The notes under the pieces were generated by a model. The model had not been told where the DNA came from and did not search any database. It worked only from the letters and a program-made list of their open reading frames with translations. Position numbers and translations under genes: made by a program. This document shows positions 32,755 to 42,917 of a stretch of DNA of 49,507 nucleotides, piece by piece; positions within the stretch are counted from its first letter, which is position 1, and each line of letters begins with the position of its first letter. Origin of the DNA: Peptococcaceae bacterium (GTDB lineage: Bacteria > Bacillota > Desulfotomaculia > Desulfotomaculales > JACDOK01). The stretch is from positions 1 through 49,507 of the forward strand of contig JACDOK010000017.1 of the NCBI GenBank assembly GCA_017656185.1. Direction: 5' to 3'.

Positions 32755-35401
32755 CATTCCTACGCTGTGTTATGATGAAAGGTTGACTGTTACCGGTGCC
32801 TGCCGCATGTGTGTCGTGGAAGTAAAGGGTGCTCGCAAGTTAATGGCGGCCTGTGCCACGCCGGTCAGCGACGGCATGGAAGTCTTAACCGAGTCGGACC
32901 GGGTGGTGGAAGCCCGGCGGGAAATCCTCCGGCTGCTGATCGCCAACCACGACCTGCGGTGTCTTACCTGCGAGCGCAACGGGGACTGCCGGCTGCAAGA
33001 TTACTGCTACCGGTATAAGGTGGAAGATACCCCCTATAAAGGCGCGGTCATAGAATATCCTGTTGATACCGATAACCCGTTTTTCATCCGGGATTACAGC
33101 AAGTGTATCAGGTGCGGCAAGTGCGTAACACTTTGTGCCGAAATAAACGGGGCTCACGTATATGACTTCATGCACCGCGGCTTTGACACCAAGGTTACAT
33201 CGGCATATGATGACACCCTGCAGGAAACCACCTGTACCTTTTGCGGTATGTGCATCAATGTTTGCCCGGTAGCGGCGCTGGTGGAAAAATCGACCCTTTG
33301 GGAAGGCCGGCCCTGGGAAGTGAAAAAAGTTACCACCACCTGCCCCTACTGCGGCGTAGGCTGCCAGCTCAAATTAAAAGTTAAAGACAACCGCATTATC
33401 GGGGTAACGGCAGACAGATCAGGCTCCAACCTGGGAGACCTGTGCGGCAAAGGCCAGTTCGGATGGGCGTACGTGCATTCTCCCGACAGGCTCACCGGCC
33501 CGCTGATTAAAAGGAACAGCGCATTTGTAAAGGTCAGCTGGGAAGAAGCGCTCAACTATGTGGCCGCCAGGTTCACAGACATCTTGAACCGGCGGGGCGG
33601 TCAAGCTTTCGCGGGGTTGTCTTCCGCCAAGGCCACCAACGAAGAAAACTACTTGTTCCAAAAATTTATGCGGACGGTACTGCAAACCAACAACGTAGAT
33701 CACTGCGCCCGCCTCTGACACAGTTCCACGGTTGCCGGTCTGGCAACAGCTTTTGGCAGCGGGGCAATGACTAATTCCATAAACGAAATACTGGAAACAG
33801 ATGTAATATTGGTCATCGGGTCTAACACTACCGAAGCCCATCCGGTGACAGGATACCGGATTAAACAGGCCGTGCGGAACGGTAAACAATTGATTGTGGC
33901 TGACCCCAGAAGAATTGAACTGGTCAAGTATGCCGATATATGGCTGCGGCACCGGCCGGGAACCGATATCGCCCTGTTAAATGGCCTGGCCCACGTAATT
34001 TTGCGGGATGATTTATGGGACAAGGAATTCGTAGCTGAACGATGCGAGGGGTTTGAAGAATTCGAAAAGACCGCCGCCAAATACACCCCCGAACGGGTAG
34101 CGGAAATTACCGGAGTAGATGCTGAATTAATTGAGCAGGCCGCCCACTTATACGGCGAGGCCGAAAAAGCCACCATTATCTATGCCATGGGTATTACCCA
34201 GCATACGTCAGGTACTCATAATGTAATGGCCGTGGCCAACCTGGCCATTTTGACCGGTAATGTGGGGCGGCGGGGCACGGGAGTGGCCCCCCTGCGCGGG
34301 CAAAACAACGTCCAGGGTGCTTGTGACATGGGCTGTCTGCCCAATTACTATCCTTCCTACCAGCCGGTGGAAGACCCGGCCGCCCGCAGCAAATTCGAAC
34401 GGTTCTGGCAGGTAAAACTGCCGGAAAAACCCGGCCTGACGGTAACCGAGATGACGGATGCCGCCCGGCGGGGTAAACTAAAATGTATGTACATTATGGG
34501 TGAAAATCCCGTGTTATCAGACCCGGACGGCAATCATGTGGTTGAAGCGCTGCAGAACCTGGAATTTTTGGTAGTACAGGATATATTTTTAACCGAGACG
34601 GCTCAACTGGCGGAAGTGGTGCTGCCCGCGGTCACCTTTGCCGAGAAAGACGGCACTTTTACCAATACGGAGCGCCGTATCCAGATGGTAAGAAAAGCAA
34701 TCGACACAGAGAGCAAGGCTAAACCCGACTGGCAGATCATCACAGAACTGGCGCAGAAAATGGGGCACCCCTGGCAGTACCCCGGGGGACCGGCACAAAT
34801 AATGGGGGAAATAGCTCAGTGTGCGCCCCTCTATGGCGGCATAAGCCACCAGCGGCTGGAACAAGAAGGAGGCCTGCATTGGCCCTGCCCCACACCCAGC
34901 CATCCCGGAACGCTTTACTTACACGCAGATGGTTTCGCCAGGGGCAAGGGCAGATTTCACAGCGTAGAATACCTGCCGCCGGCGGAAGAACCGGATGAGG
35001 AATACCCGCTGATCTTAACCACCGGCAGAACACTGTACCAATTCCACACAGGTACTATGAGCAGGCGTTCCCGGTTGGAGGAACTGCGGTCAGAAGAACT
35101 GGCGATGATACACCCGAAAGACGCCGAAATTTACGGTATCAGGGATAAAGATACCATATCGGTGGAGTCCAGGCGCGGTAAGGTAACGACCAAAGTCCAG
35201 GTCACCGACCAGGTACCCCCGGGGATTGTGTTTATGACTTTCCATTTCAAAGAAACCCCAACCAACGTCCTAACCATTGCGTCCACCGATCCCGTTTGCA
35301 GAATACCCGAATTGAAGGTATGCGCCGTCAGGGTGGAAAAAATTATAAGCAACCCGCCTGTTGATGAAAGGGATAACTACGTCGGAGTTTACAAACAGTG
35401 A
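32663..35401 (+). CDS. fdhA: Formate dehydrogenase catalytic subunit, selenocysteine-containing (TGA = Sec352)
   Basis: 912 residues with the TGA at 33716-33718 read as selenocysteine in VDHCARL-U-HSSTVAGL, the strict FdhA active-site motif. Start at TTG 32663, 5 nt after GGAGGTGA; GTG 32654 is an alternative inside the site. Domains: plant-type [2Fe-2S] (CYDERL..GACRMC), His-Cys cluster (CLTCERNGDC), two ferredoxin clusters (CIRCGKCVTLC, CTFCGMCINVCP), the molybdopterin-oxidoreductase [4Fe-4S] (CPYCGVGC), the bis-MGD core and a C-terminal molydopterin-binding domain. It interconverts formate and CO2 using W or Mo. With the two partners it fits an NAD- and ferredoxin-linked, probably bifurcating, enzyme. 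Confidence 0.96.
33731..33747 (+). promoter_or_regulatory. SECIS element of fdhA
   Basis: GUUGCC-GGUCU-GGCAAC hairpin 12 nt after the TGA. The GGUC apical loop on a G/C stem is nearly the fdhF SECIS of Escherichia coli. Confidence 0.85.
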
Positions 35402-35413
35402 GCAGTAAAGATA

Positions 35414-35422
35414 TGTTATAAT
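35414..35422 (+). promoter_or_regulatory. Extended -10 promoter of thrC
   Basis: TGTTATAAT, an extended -10 (TGnTATAAT), 50 bp before the thrC ATG. No good -35 is needed for this type; none is clear. Confidence 0.5.
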
Positions 35423-35473
35423 GCGGTTTAACAGTTGGGAAAATCCATAACATTCAATCGGGAGGCCATTATA

Positions 35474-36985
35474 ATGCAGTACGTGAGTACCAGAGGCGGG
35501 TTTGGCCCTGTCAGCGCCGCCGAGGCCATCAAGCGCGGGATTGCGCCGGACGGGGGCCTGTTTGTCCCCAATAAACCGGTAACGATACCTGCCGAAGACA
35601 TTATTGCCATGACCGGTATGACCTACCACCAGCGCGCCGCATACCTTCTTGAACATTTCCTTACCGACTTCTCCAGTGACGAGATACGGGAATGTGTCGA
35701 TAAAGCCTATTCCCCGAATAGTTTTGACACTCCGGAAATCGCGCCGGTTAAAAAATTGAATGAGAGTACTTTCATCCTGGAACTGTGGCATGGGCCGACC
35801 TGTGCCTTTAAGGACATGGCACTGCAGATTCTGCCGCATTTGCTGCGCAAGGCCACCGACAAAACGGGAGAACAGGACGGCATTCTCATCCTGGTCGCCA
35901 CGTCGGGCGACACCGGCAAAGCCGCTCTGGAGGGTTTCAAAGACGTTCCCGGTACCAAAATCATCGTTTTTTACCCGGACCAGGGCGTCAGCGAAGTGCA
36001 GAAAAGGCAGATGGCGACACAGGAAGGCAATAACGTGGCGGTTTTCGCCGTGCGGGGCAACTTTGACGACGCCCAGACCGGCGTCAAAGCCATTTTCACC
36101 GACCCGGAAATCAACAGCCGCCTGCAGCAGTACCATTACAAGTTTTCTTCCGCCAATTCCATTAACTGGGGACGCCTCGTGCCGCAGATCGTATACTACT
36201 TCTCGGCCTACGCCGGCCTCCTGGCGCGTGGTGAAATAGTGTTCGGGGATAAGATAAACTTTGTGGTTCCCACCGGCAATTTCGGCAACATCCTGGCCGC
36301 CTATTACGCCCGCAAGATGGGACTCCCGGTGCAGCGGCTGATCTGTGCCGCCAATGCCAATAACGTGCTCACCGATTTTATCCGCACGGGGACCTACGAC
36401 AAAAACCGGCCGTTTCACAAAACCCTGTCACCGTCGATGGATATCCTGGTCTCCAGCAATCTCGAACGCCTGTTGTACGAAATCACCGGGCATGATACCG
36501 ACCGTATCCGGCAGTGGATGGAGGCGTTAAAGAGCAAAGGCCGGTACGAGGTAGACCAGGCAGCAAAATCGGAAATTCAAAGTATCTTCTGGTCCGATTG
36601 GGCCGGTGATGAAGATACCCTGGCTATGATAAAGCAGACCTACCAAGAATACAGGTATGTTCTGGACACCCACACTGCGGTAGGCAAAGCTGTTTATAAT
36701 CGCTACCGCCGGGAAACCGGCGATACCGCCAAGACGGTGATCGCGTCGACGGCCAGTCCCTTCAAATTCAACCTCAGCGTGGCCCGGGCGCTATTAGGAG
36801 AACAAAATATAAAAGGCCACAGCGAATTCGCCTTACTTGAAAAGCTGTCCGAATATACCGGATGGCCGGTTCCACAAGGTTTAAAAGACCTGGATAAGAA
36901 ACCGGTACGGCATAACAAAGTCGTTGCCAGGGAGGAAATGGCCCAGGCCGTACTGGAGGCGGTACGGCAGACCGTTAATTCTTAG
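35474..36985 (+). CDS. thrC: Threonine synthase
   Basis: 503 residues from the ATG preceded by GGGAGG; the open frame extends upstream without a site. The long ThrC form: N-terminal MQYVSTRGGFGPVSAAEAIKRG type, PLP-lysine in GPTCAFKDMALQ near residue 112, LVATSGDTGKAALEG near 145 and VPTGNFGNILAAYYA near 265 (phosphate loop). Converts O-phosphohomoserine to threonine. No hom or thrB in the window. Not linked to the formate operon by spacing: it has its own promoter. Confidence 0.95.
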   Translation: MQYVSTRGGFGPVSAAEAIKRGIAPDGGLFVPNKPVTIPAEDIIAMTGMTYHQRAAYLLEHFLTDFSSDEIRECVDKAYSPNSFDTPEIAPVKKLNESTFILELWHGPTCAFKDMALQILPHLLRKATDKTGEQDGILILVATSGDTGKAALEGFKDVPGTKIIVFYPDQGVSEVQKRQMATQEGNNVAVFAVRGNFDDAQTGVKAIFTDPEINSRLQQYHYKFSSANSINWGRLVPQIVYYFSAYAGLLARGEIVFGDKINFVVPTGNFGNILAAYYARKMGLPVQRLICAANANNVLTDFIRTGTYDKNRPFHKTLSPSMDILVSSNLERLLYEITGHDTDRIRQWMEALKSKGRYEVDQAAKSEIQSIFWSDWAGDEDTLAMIKQTYQEYRYVLDTHTAVGKAVYNRYRRETGDTAKTVIASTASPFKFNLSVARALLGEQNIKGHSEFALLEKLSEYTGWPVPQGLKDLDKKPVRHNKVVAREEMAQAVLEAVRQTVNS

Positions 36986-37631
36986 TCGGGCGAATCCAGG
37001 AGAGGATTTCCAGGACCTCTTTACGCCCCGGAGCAGCGGGGACCCCTTCAGGCAGGCCTACCGGAACAACCATGACAATTTCCTCTGCGGCTTTCAGGCC
37101 CAGGTACTTTTTCAGTTCTTCCCCCGCTAAAATGCCGGGCAGGCTCATCGGGCAGGCACCGTAACCAAGAGCGTGAGCAGCAAGGAGCAGGTTTTGCACC
37201 GCAAAACAAACGCTCTTGACGTTCTCCAACTGCCATGCCTCCTGAGCCAGCTTGAGCGGTTCAAAAATCTCCCTGGTGAACCGTGAACGGTAGGGTTCGG
37301 CCACACACACTATAACCAGGGGAGCATTCTTGAAGAAGGTGGCGTAATGCCCGAATGCCTTGAGCTTTAAGGCCGCGTCTTGCTGACCGCCGGCGACAGC
37401 CTGGTCTGCGATGGCCTCAATTCGCGCTGCGATGATCCTTTCCAGCGCCTCGACGGACTCCCGCCTGGTAACCGCTATGAACCGCCACGGCTGCCGGTTG
37501 GTGGCGCTGGGCGCCCAGCGGGCACATTCAATCAGAAGGTGTACAATGCTCTCCGGTACGGGCTCCTCGCGGAACTTGCGTACCGAACGCCTGGTCTTTA
37601 TGATCTGCTCCAGTACCTGATACCTGTCCAT
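36975..37631 (-). CDS. Nitroreductase family protein
   Basis: 218 residues from ATG 37631, which follows GTGGAG. FMN-binding TRRSVRKFREEPV near residue 15, WAPSATNRQPWRF near 42, and the C-terminal LGYGACPMSLPGI with VPVGLPEG. NAD(P)H-dependent flavin reductase type; substrate unknown. The 3' end overlaps that of thrC by 11 nt in convergent orientation. Confidence 0.9.
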   Translation of the reverse strand: MDRYQVLEQIIKTRRSVRKFREEPVPESIVHLLIECARWAPSATNRQPWRFIAVTRRESVEALERIIAARIEAIADQAVAGGQQDAALKLKAFGHYATFFKNAPLVIVCVAEPYRSRFTREIFEPLKLAQEAWQLENVKSVCFAVQNLLLAAHALGYGACPMSLPGILAGEELKKYLGLKAAEEIVMVVPVGLPEGVPAAPGRKEVLEILSWIRPTKN

Positions 37632-37683
37632 CTTCTTCTCCACCGCTTTCCCAGTTTACCACTTATCACCTGTTTTAGCCATC

Positions 37684-38775
37684 TTACACATTAAACCGCA
37701 CGTTAATAATATCGCCGTCCCGCACAACATAGTCCTTCCCTTCCACACGCAGCAGGCCTTTCTCTTTGACCTTGGCCGGCGACCCAAGTTCACGCAAATC
37801 CTCGTAATTAAAAACTTCCGCCCTTATAAAACCGCGTTCCAAGTCAGAATGGATTTTGCCGGCCGCTTCCGGAGCCGTGGCGCCCTTCCTTACCGTCCAG
37901 GCACGCACCTCATCTTCACCAACGGTAAAGAAAGAAATCAGGCCCAGACAATCGTAAGCGGCGCGTGCCAGCCTGGCTATACCGGACTCTTTAATGCCGA
38001 GATCCTGCATAAACTCCTTACGGTCTTCTTCCGGAAGTTCGTTAATTTCCGCCTCAATTTGCGCGCAGATTTCAACTACGGGCATCTGTTTTTCCCGGGC
38101 AAAGTCTGCAATCTCTTCTTTCCCGGGGTAACCGTTCCTAAATTGGTTCTCGTCCACATTAACGGCCAGAATGACCGGTTTTTCGGTTAAGAAGTTATAG
38201 TTAACCATAATCCGGCGTTCCTCGTCGGACAAATTAAGGCTGCTAAGAGGTTGTTCACTCTCCAGGGCCTCCAGGTAGCGTTCCAGTATGCCCAGTTCCG
38301 CCTGCTGTTCCTTTTTGATCTTTTTGCCGCCCTTAATGCGCTCGATGCGCTTTTCCACAAGTTCCATATCGGCCAGCAAGAGTTCATCCATAAAGTCGCG
38401 CGCATCACGGTAGGGATCAATGCTCTCCAGTACATGAGATACATCCTTATTCTCAAAAGCCCGCACCACGTGCACCAATACCTCGGCACTACGTACTTCC
38501 TCCAGCAGTTTAGCCGCCATAGCCCTTGTCATACCTTCGCTGTGCACGCCGGGAATATCTTTGAACTGAATGCGGGCGTAAATGGTCTTTCTTGGCTTAT
38601 ACAGCTTGGAAAGAAAATCTACCCGCTCATCGGGCACAACGGCGCTGGCCGTATGGACCTCGGTAGAAGCCCCTAAAAAGGAAGCCACCGGTGCTCCCGC
38701 TCCCGTAAGCAGGTTAAAAAAAGTGGTCTTGCCCACCAGAGGCAACCCGACAAGGCCAATCTGCAATCTCATCAC
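37684..38775 (-). CDS. ychF: Obg-like GTPase/ATPase YchF
   Basis: 363 residues. Walker A GLPLVGKTTFFN near 10, switch region KDIPGVHSEG (in place of DxPG), an NVDE motif where NKxD of GTPases would be (VILAVNVDENQF), an inserted coiled-coil (about 125-190), and a C-terminal TGS domain. The N-x-D-E variant matches the change to ATP use known for YchF. It is a ribosome-associated ATPase of the OLA1 group. An M-M start leaves the first codon uncertain. Confidence 0.93.
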   Translation of the reverse strand: MMRLQIGLVGLPLVGKTTFFNLLTGAGAPVASFLGASTEVHTASAVVPDERVDFLSKLYKPRKTIYARIQFKDIPGVHSEGMTRAMAAKLLEEVRSAEVLVHVVRAFENKDVSHVLESIDPYRDARDFMDELLLADMELVEKRIERIKGGKKIKKEQQAELGILERYLEALESEQPLSSLNLSDEERRIMVNYNFLTEKPVILAVNVDENQFRNGYPGKEEIADFAREKQMPVVEICAQIEAEINELPEEDRKEFMQDLGIKESGIARLARAAYDCLGLISFFTVGEDEVRAWTVRKGATAPEAAGKIHSDLERGFIRAEVFNYEDLRELGSPAKVKEKGLLRVEGKDYVVRDGDIINVRFNV

Positions 38776-38784
38776 TCCATTCTT

Positions 38785-39171
38785 CTATTCCCGATAACTC
38801 TTCACGTAGTATTTTAAAAAAGTATGAATCTCTTTGACCAGTTTTCCCTGCCGGTAAGCACCATAACCGGCCGTAATGGCCAGCGGAAAAAAGGCAAAAA
38901 ATCCTACCGTCCCGGCCAGTGCTTTGTCACCCCACTTGGCAGTGCCGGACTCGACCTCCAATCGACCGTCATTACGGATACGCAGCATTACAGTAAGAGC
39001 TTGTGCCATACCGGCAACGTTAGACAAGGTACCACCCTTGCGCGCCTGCACAATCACGTTTTTCTCATTGCCGAAGCGCTGGGTTTCAAAGCCGCGCTTT
39101 TTAAGCCAAACTTCGGCTGCCATCCCCAGTTCTTCCAAGGGTACAAGAGCCGGTAGTACTGATTTCGCCAA
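38785..39171 (-). CDS. Hypothetical protein with C-terminal membrane segment
   Basis: 128 residues; no family recognised with confidence. The first ~75 residues form an alpha/beta domain of repeated strand pairs (VIVQARKGGTLSNV, LTVMLRIRNDGRLEVESG). A hydrophobic segment (about 90-106, GTVGFFAFFPLAITAGYGA) and a basic tail follow. It looks like a small membrane-tethered protein. It sits 9 nt upstream of ychF on the same strand. Confidence 0.7.
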   Translation of the reverse strand: MAKSVLPALVPLEELGMAAEVWLKKRGFETQRFGNEKNVIVQARKGGTLSNVAGMAQALTVMLRIRNDGRLEVESGTAKWGDKALAGTVGFFAFFPLAITAGYGAYRQGKLVKEIHTFLKYYVKSYRE

Positions 39172-39476
39172 ACTCTAAACCCCCTGTTTTCGATTAGATT
39201 CTTAATTCATGGTTAAAAAGCTAAAACCTGCATCTTTTTTAGACAGGATTAACAGGATTTAACAGGATTAATTAGGAAGGGCGGTTATCTCCAGCGAGCG
39301 AACCTTTTAGAAGTTGGAACTCGGATAATGGAACTTGGAATTGCGATATCCCCGGTTCGCGCGGAGGAAACCCCCCGTGGGAAAATATCAGTAACACGGA
39401 GACACCGAGAGCGAGCGGAAATAACCGGCCAGAAAAAGGATACCTTAAACTACGAGGTGAAACTTTTATAGGAAAG
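39172..39476. repeat. Intergenic region with short tandem repeats
   Basis: About 300 bp with no supportable gene. At 39243-39270 there are three near-identical units, ACAGGATTA, ACAGGATTTA, ACAGGATTA. Further right come short G/A-rich strings without pattern. Confidence 0.5.
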
Positions 39477-39587
39477 ATGGAGGTGAAAACCATTAAAAGG
39501 ATTAATCCCACCTTTAAATGGGCCTTGCGCATCGCCTTTATCATTGTGGTTGTATTGTGGTTAATGAAAAACGGCTTGCCGCAATAA
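39477..39587 (+). CDS. Possible 36-residue single-pass membrane peptide
   Basis: One hydrophobic helix (WALRIAFIIVVVLWLM) after a basic N-terminus, ending NGLPQ. GGAGGTGA lies inside the frame at codon 2, so either ATG 39477 with a weak site or a rare ATT start 15 nt later after the strong site. Too short to be certain. Confidence 0.4.
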   Translation: MEVKTIKRINPTFKWALRIAFIIVVVLWLMKNGLPQ

Positions 39588-39679
39588 CACCTGTTTCCAA
39601 CCTCAAATACGGCAAAGTTTCCTTTTTACCGCTCCCGGCATAGGATAGAGAAACACCGTTCGGGGAGTGGTAAAGCTTC

Positions 39680-40507
39680 ATGGCTTTAGAGGTTATTGGC
39701 TTTTATGCCTGGCGGGGCAACTGGCTGAAATTATTCGGGGCCCCGTTTCCTCATACCGACGCAACCAAAGGCGTGGCCGGTCTGGTGTCGCGCGTGGCTC
39801 CGGTTTGGCTTTCCGTCGACGGCCAAGGGCGGACTACAACCCAAAACGCTTATGCCTACCGGCCCCGCGGCTGGGAAAAGGTCATCGGGGAATGCCGCGT
39901 CCGGGATATTGCCGTGGACTTGACAGTGGCTCACCTGGAAGGCAACTTTCTGGAAAAAGCCTTGGCCGACCATAACTGGACCGCTAAAGTCATAGAAGGC
40001 ATCATATACGAAGCACAGCCTTATCAGGGAGTTAACATTGACTTTGAAGGTTTGGGCAATAAAGCGAAGCACGATGACAAGAGTTTATTGCCCATACGTG
40101 CTAATTTTTCCCGCTTTATCAAAATGCTGGCCGCAAGAGTACAGGTCCGGGGCCAAAAGCTTTATCTCTGTTTACACCCGTTAAACAGCTGGTTCCAAGG
40201 TTATGATTATCCATCTCTGAGCCTGACAGCCGACGGGTTGATTATTATGGCGTATCATTACGGTCCCACTCCCGAGCCTGAAGATAAAGTGGAAGAAGCC
40301 ATTTACATGGCTTTGGAAAGTGGGGTCCCCCCGGGTAAACTGGTGCTTGGCATCTTAATGAAATGTCCCTACGAAACCCCGGAAAGTTTTGCTGCTAAAA
40401 TAAGGCTGGCCAACAAATACGGGTTACATGGTATCTCCATCTGGACCCTGGCCTTTTTTGATGAAGAGTATAGGAAGGTGCTTGCTTCGGCGCTGGCGCG
40501 CCTGTGA
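39680..40507 (+). CDS. Glycoside hydrolase family 18 protein (spore-type)
   Basis: 275 residues, a single TIM-barrel without LysM. The catalytic strand reads YQGVNIDFEG near residue 115, the DxxDxE-type GH18 motif in the NxDxE form found in spore cortex glycosylases such as YaaH/YdhD. MAYHYGPTPEPEDKVEEAIYMAL near 190 and the terminal GISIWTLAFFDEEY are typical. No signal peptide, so it would act in the mother cell or forespore cytosol or need another route. ATG after GGGGAGTGG. Confidence 0.82.
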   Translation: MALEVIGFYAWRGNWLKLFGAPFPHTDATKGVAGLVSRVAPVWLSVDGQGRTTTQNAYAYRPRGWEKVIGECRVRDIAVDLTVAHLEGNFLEKALADHNWTAKVIEGIIYEAQPYQGVNIDFEGLGNKAKHDDKSLLPIRANFSRFIKMLAARVQVRGQKLYLCLHPLNSWFQGYDYPSLSLTADGLIIMAYHYGPTPEPEDKVEEAIYMALESGVPPGKLVLGILMKCPYETPESFAAKIRLANKYGLHGISIWTLAFFDEEYRKVLASALARL

Positions 40508-40561
40508 TAGGGAGTCTTAGATTTCAGACAGCGTTCAAATGTCCCTCTCCCTGCTCCCTGC

Positions 40562-42664
40562 TTACCTCCATTCTATGGACCCCGGATTATCGGGTCGCTG
40601 GTGCGTCTCCCCGGGCCGCGGCGGGCTGTTTGGGGGGCCTACCATAAAACTGCTTATCCATCCGGGGGTTCCCGGAACCTCACCGTTTTGAACTATCCTG
40701 CGCCATTCGTCCACCGCCAGCCGGTACGATGCTTTGCGGGGAAACTCATAATACGACAAAACGACACCCCGCCCCAGGTACAAACGTCCCGCTGCCGGAA
40801 ACACCACAAAAATCTCCTGGGCCCTTCCTACCCCTTCGTACTGAGCATACCCCCCGGCGGTAAAGGCGCTTCCAATCGCCGCCATGTCGTTTTCCGCCTC
40901 CGAGGGCAGACCGTACCGCCCCAACCCTTCTCCCTCCGCGCAAAACATTAACAAAGACCGCAGCGTGATCCCGTAATACCGAATCCTGTTCCATTCACGC
41001 TCGGACAGTTCCCAGCCTTCGAGTTCTTTCTCCGCAACGCGCTGCAAAAAGTCCAACAACCCTTCCAGGCGGTGAAAGCGCTCGGCCAGAGCCTCGTCCA
41101 GCAAGGCCCGGCTGTCCAATTCTTCACGGGTATGCCGGACTAAAAAGGCCAGGCGGGCGTAAAAACATACTGCCGGTTCCACGTATCCCGCAATCGCGGG
41201 AGAAGCCGCTTCCCCGTCCTCCGGTTCTTTGAACTTTCCCCGCAGGACCGTATGCTGCCGCGACAGGGCCCAAGCTGCCAGGGCCGTATAAAGGTTCTTG
41301 TCCTGCCAGGCCGTGTTCCGCATAAAGGAGGGGTATCCCTCCCCGTATTCCTCCAACAAGGGCTGCAGGGCCCACAACTCGCCGTGACGCAAATCGGAGT
41401 GCCAGGCAGTTAAGTCGTACTGCTCCAGGCGTTTACGATATTCAAGCAGGTTTTTAACGTAATCATCCTCGTATCCCGGGTCCCTGGAAAGTATATCACA
41501 GGCCCGGTCCGAGCCCAGGGCCGCCATCAGCTCCAAGCCCTTGGGCAGAGGCCGTTCGGTAAAGGAAAACGCCCGCAAAAAGTGATCATCGGGGCGCTCC
41601 GGGGGGGCGAAAAAGTAAAAGCTGGCGTTTTCAGATATTTGCTGCCACCCTGACGACAGTTTATCTGTTAATTCCCTGTTTGCCAAATCGGCGGCACCGG
41701 CCTCATCTCCGAAAATGCGCTGCATGGTACCGTAAAGCTCACCGGGAAGTAAAACTTCCTTTTGCCCTTCAAAAAGTGTCAGCACATGATCACATTGCCG
41801 CCACAATTCTTCTGCAGGTGTCCCTTTTTCTTCAGTATTATGCAGCGCTATCGCCAGCAGGGCAGCCGGCAGGATATTTTCACCCACCCGACCCAGCGGG
41901 AGGCGGTACCAGGTCAACGCCCGGAATAAACGTTGACTTTTGTCATCTTCCAGGTTGTACCCCTGCGGGCAAAACCGCCGGTAGTCAATACAGTAAGGCA
42001 GGATACCGGAGGCCTGTTGTCTATCGTGGGCCTCAATTAAGCCCGTTTCCCGCTTCACCTTTTCCCGTATTTCCTCAGGAACGTCCAAGGGTAAATCCAG
42101 CAGGTGCGCCGCCACGGCAAAATAAGCAGCATTATGCAATGCCGCGGCTTTAACTTTCGCATCGGCTATCTCCTTATGCTGCCGGAGGGAAGCAGCAAAC
42201 ATTTGCCGGGTAAGGTCCATTAACACAGGGTAAAGAACATCCTTCTCCACCCAGCGCACGGCATAATTTCGCAAAACATAATACGCATACGCCACTGAGT
42301 CGGCGGTGATAAAGTTGGGGTAGTTAAAACGGCGATTATCTTCATAAATGTAATACATCTGTCCGGCCGTACCCGGCGTAACCAAAAACCCGTTGCCTGC
42401 CAGTACTTTTCGCTGCCTTTCCGTAAAAGCACCAAAGTCATTGATATTTGTAACGTTACTAAGATCAGGCGCTATCTCGTACGGGGGCAGTGCAGCTTCA
42501 AAGTCAGGAGGTTCCCAGGGCGAGGTCGCCGGTATACTTGCGATAACTTCCTGGTTCTTCTCACCGATTGTAACTTTTTTGGTAACAACAAATACCAGGG
42601 TATAAACGGTAAACAAAAAAAGAATGGTAACAAGGACCACCGCACCCCGCCATTTGTATGACAA
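40562..42664 (-). CDS. DUF3160 domain protein, membrane anchored
   Basis: 700 residues from TTG 42664, which has GAGAGGAGG 7 nt upstream; an ATG 13 codons earlier does not. N-terminal anchor (about 6-24), then a long helical extracytoplasmic domain. DUF3160 hallmarks: ERQRKVLAGNGFLVTP near 80, PNFITADSVAYAYYVLRNYAV near 115 and the second half with YGITLRSLLMFCAEGEG and EIFVVFPAAGRLYLGRGVVLSYYEF. Such proteins are common in Clostridia and planctomycetes with no known activity. Confidence 0.85.
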   Translation of the reverse strand: MSYKWRGAVVLVTILFLFTVYTLVFVVTKKVTIGEKNQEVIASIPATSPWEPPDFEAALPPYEIAPDLSNVTNINDFGAFTERQRKVLAGNGFLVTPGTAGQMYYIYEDNRRFNYPNFITADSVAYAYYVLRNYAVRWVEKDVLYPVLMDLTRQMFAASLRQHKEIADAKVKAAALHNAAYFAVAAHLLDLPLDVPEEIREKVKRETGLIEAHDRQQASGILPYCIDYRRFCPQGYNLEDDKSQRLFRALTWYRLPLGRVGENILPAALLAIALHNTEEKGTPAEELWRQCDHVLTLFEGQKEVLLPGELYGTMQRIFGDEAGAADLANRELTDKLSSGWQQISENASFYFFAPPERPDDHFLRAFSFTERPLPKGLELMAALGSDRACDILSRDPGYEDDYVKNLLEYRKRLEQYDLTAWHSDLRHGELWALQPLLEEYGEGYPSFMRNTAWQDKNLYTALAAWALSRQHTVLRGKFKEPEDGEAASPAIAGYVEPAVCFYARLAFLVRHTREELDSRALLDEALAERFHRLEGLLDFLQRVAEKELEGWELSEREWNRIRYYGITLRSLLMFCAEGEGLGRYGLPSEAENDMAAIGSAFTAGGYAQYEGVGRAQEIFVVFPAAGRLYLGRGVVLSYYEFPRKASYRLAVDEWRRIVQNGEVPGTPGWISSFMVGPPNSPPRPGETHQRPDNPGSIEWR

Positions 42665-42917
42665 AAAGTTTCCTCCTCTCACCGTTATCAGGCCATTTGC
42701 CAAGATATATGATAAATCCCAGTAATAAATTACTTACCAGTCAATTGACAAGCCAAAAACCTTAAAGTAGGATTATTAAAAGTGATGTGGATGAACCTGG
42801 GCGAAAGTACTGGCAAATAATCGCACAAAAGATCCCACACCTTTTTTGGCACCAATAACGGCACTTATGCCGCATCCTTTTTAAAATTGCATAGAATAAT
42901 GGGAGGTAGAGACGAGT

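Noticed and set aside
33419-34176. Minus-strand frames across fdhA near the TGA
   Set aside because: Shadows of fdhA; the plus-strand frame on both sides of the TGA matches formate dehydrogenase without a gap.
32654-35401. fdhA as a pseudogene broken by a stop codon
   Set aside because: The TGA lies exactly at the selenocysteine of the active site and is followed by a good SECIS hairpin.
35270-36418. 382-codon minus-strand frame across thrC
   Set aside because: Antisense shadow of thrC, which has all its active-site motifs; no start site or family match.
39241-39271. CRISPR array
   Set aside because: The three ACAGGATT(T)A units are directly adjacent and only 9-10 bp, with no spacers.
39272-39544. 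90-codon minus-strand frame in the repeat-rich gap
   Set aside because: Composition follows the tandem repeats and there is no ribosome site or domain.
42665-42917. T-box or other riboswitch before the ABC importer
   Set aside because: The TrpX-like family is sometimes T-box controlled, so I looked for the AGGGTGG-type antiterminator box and specifier stem; none is present.
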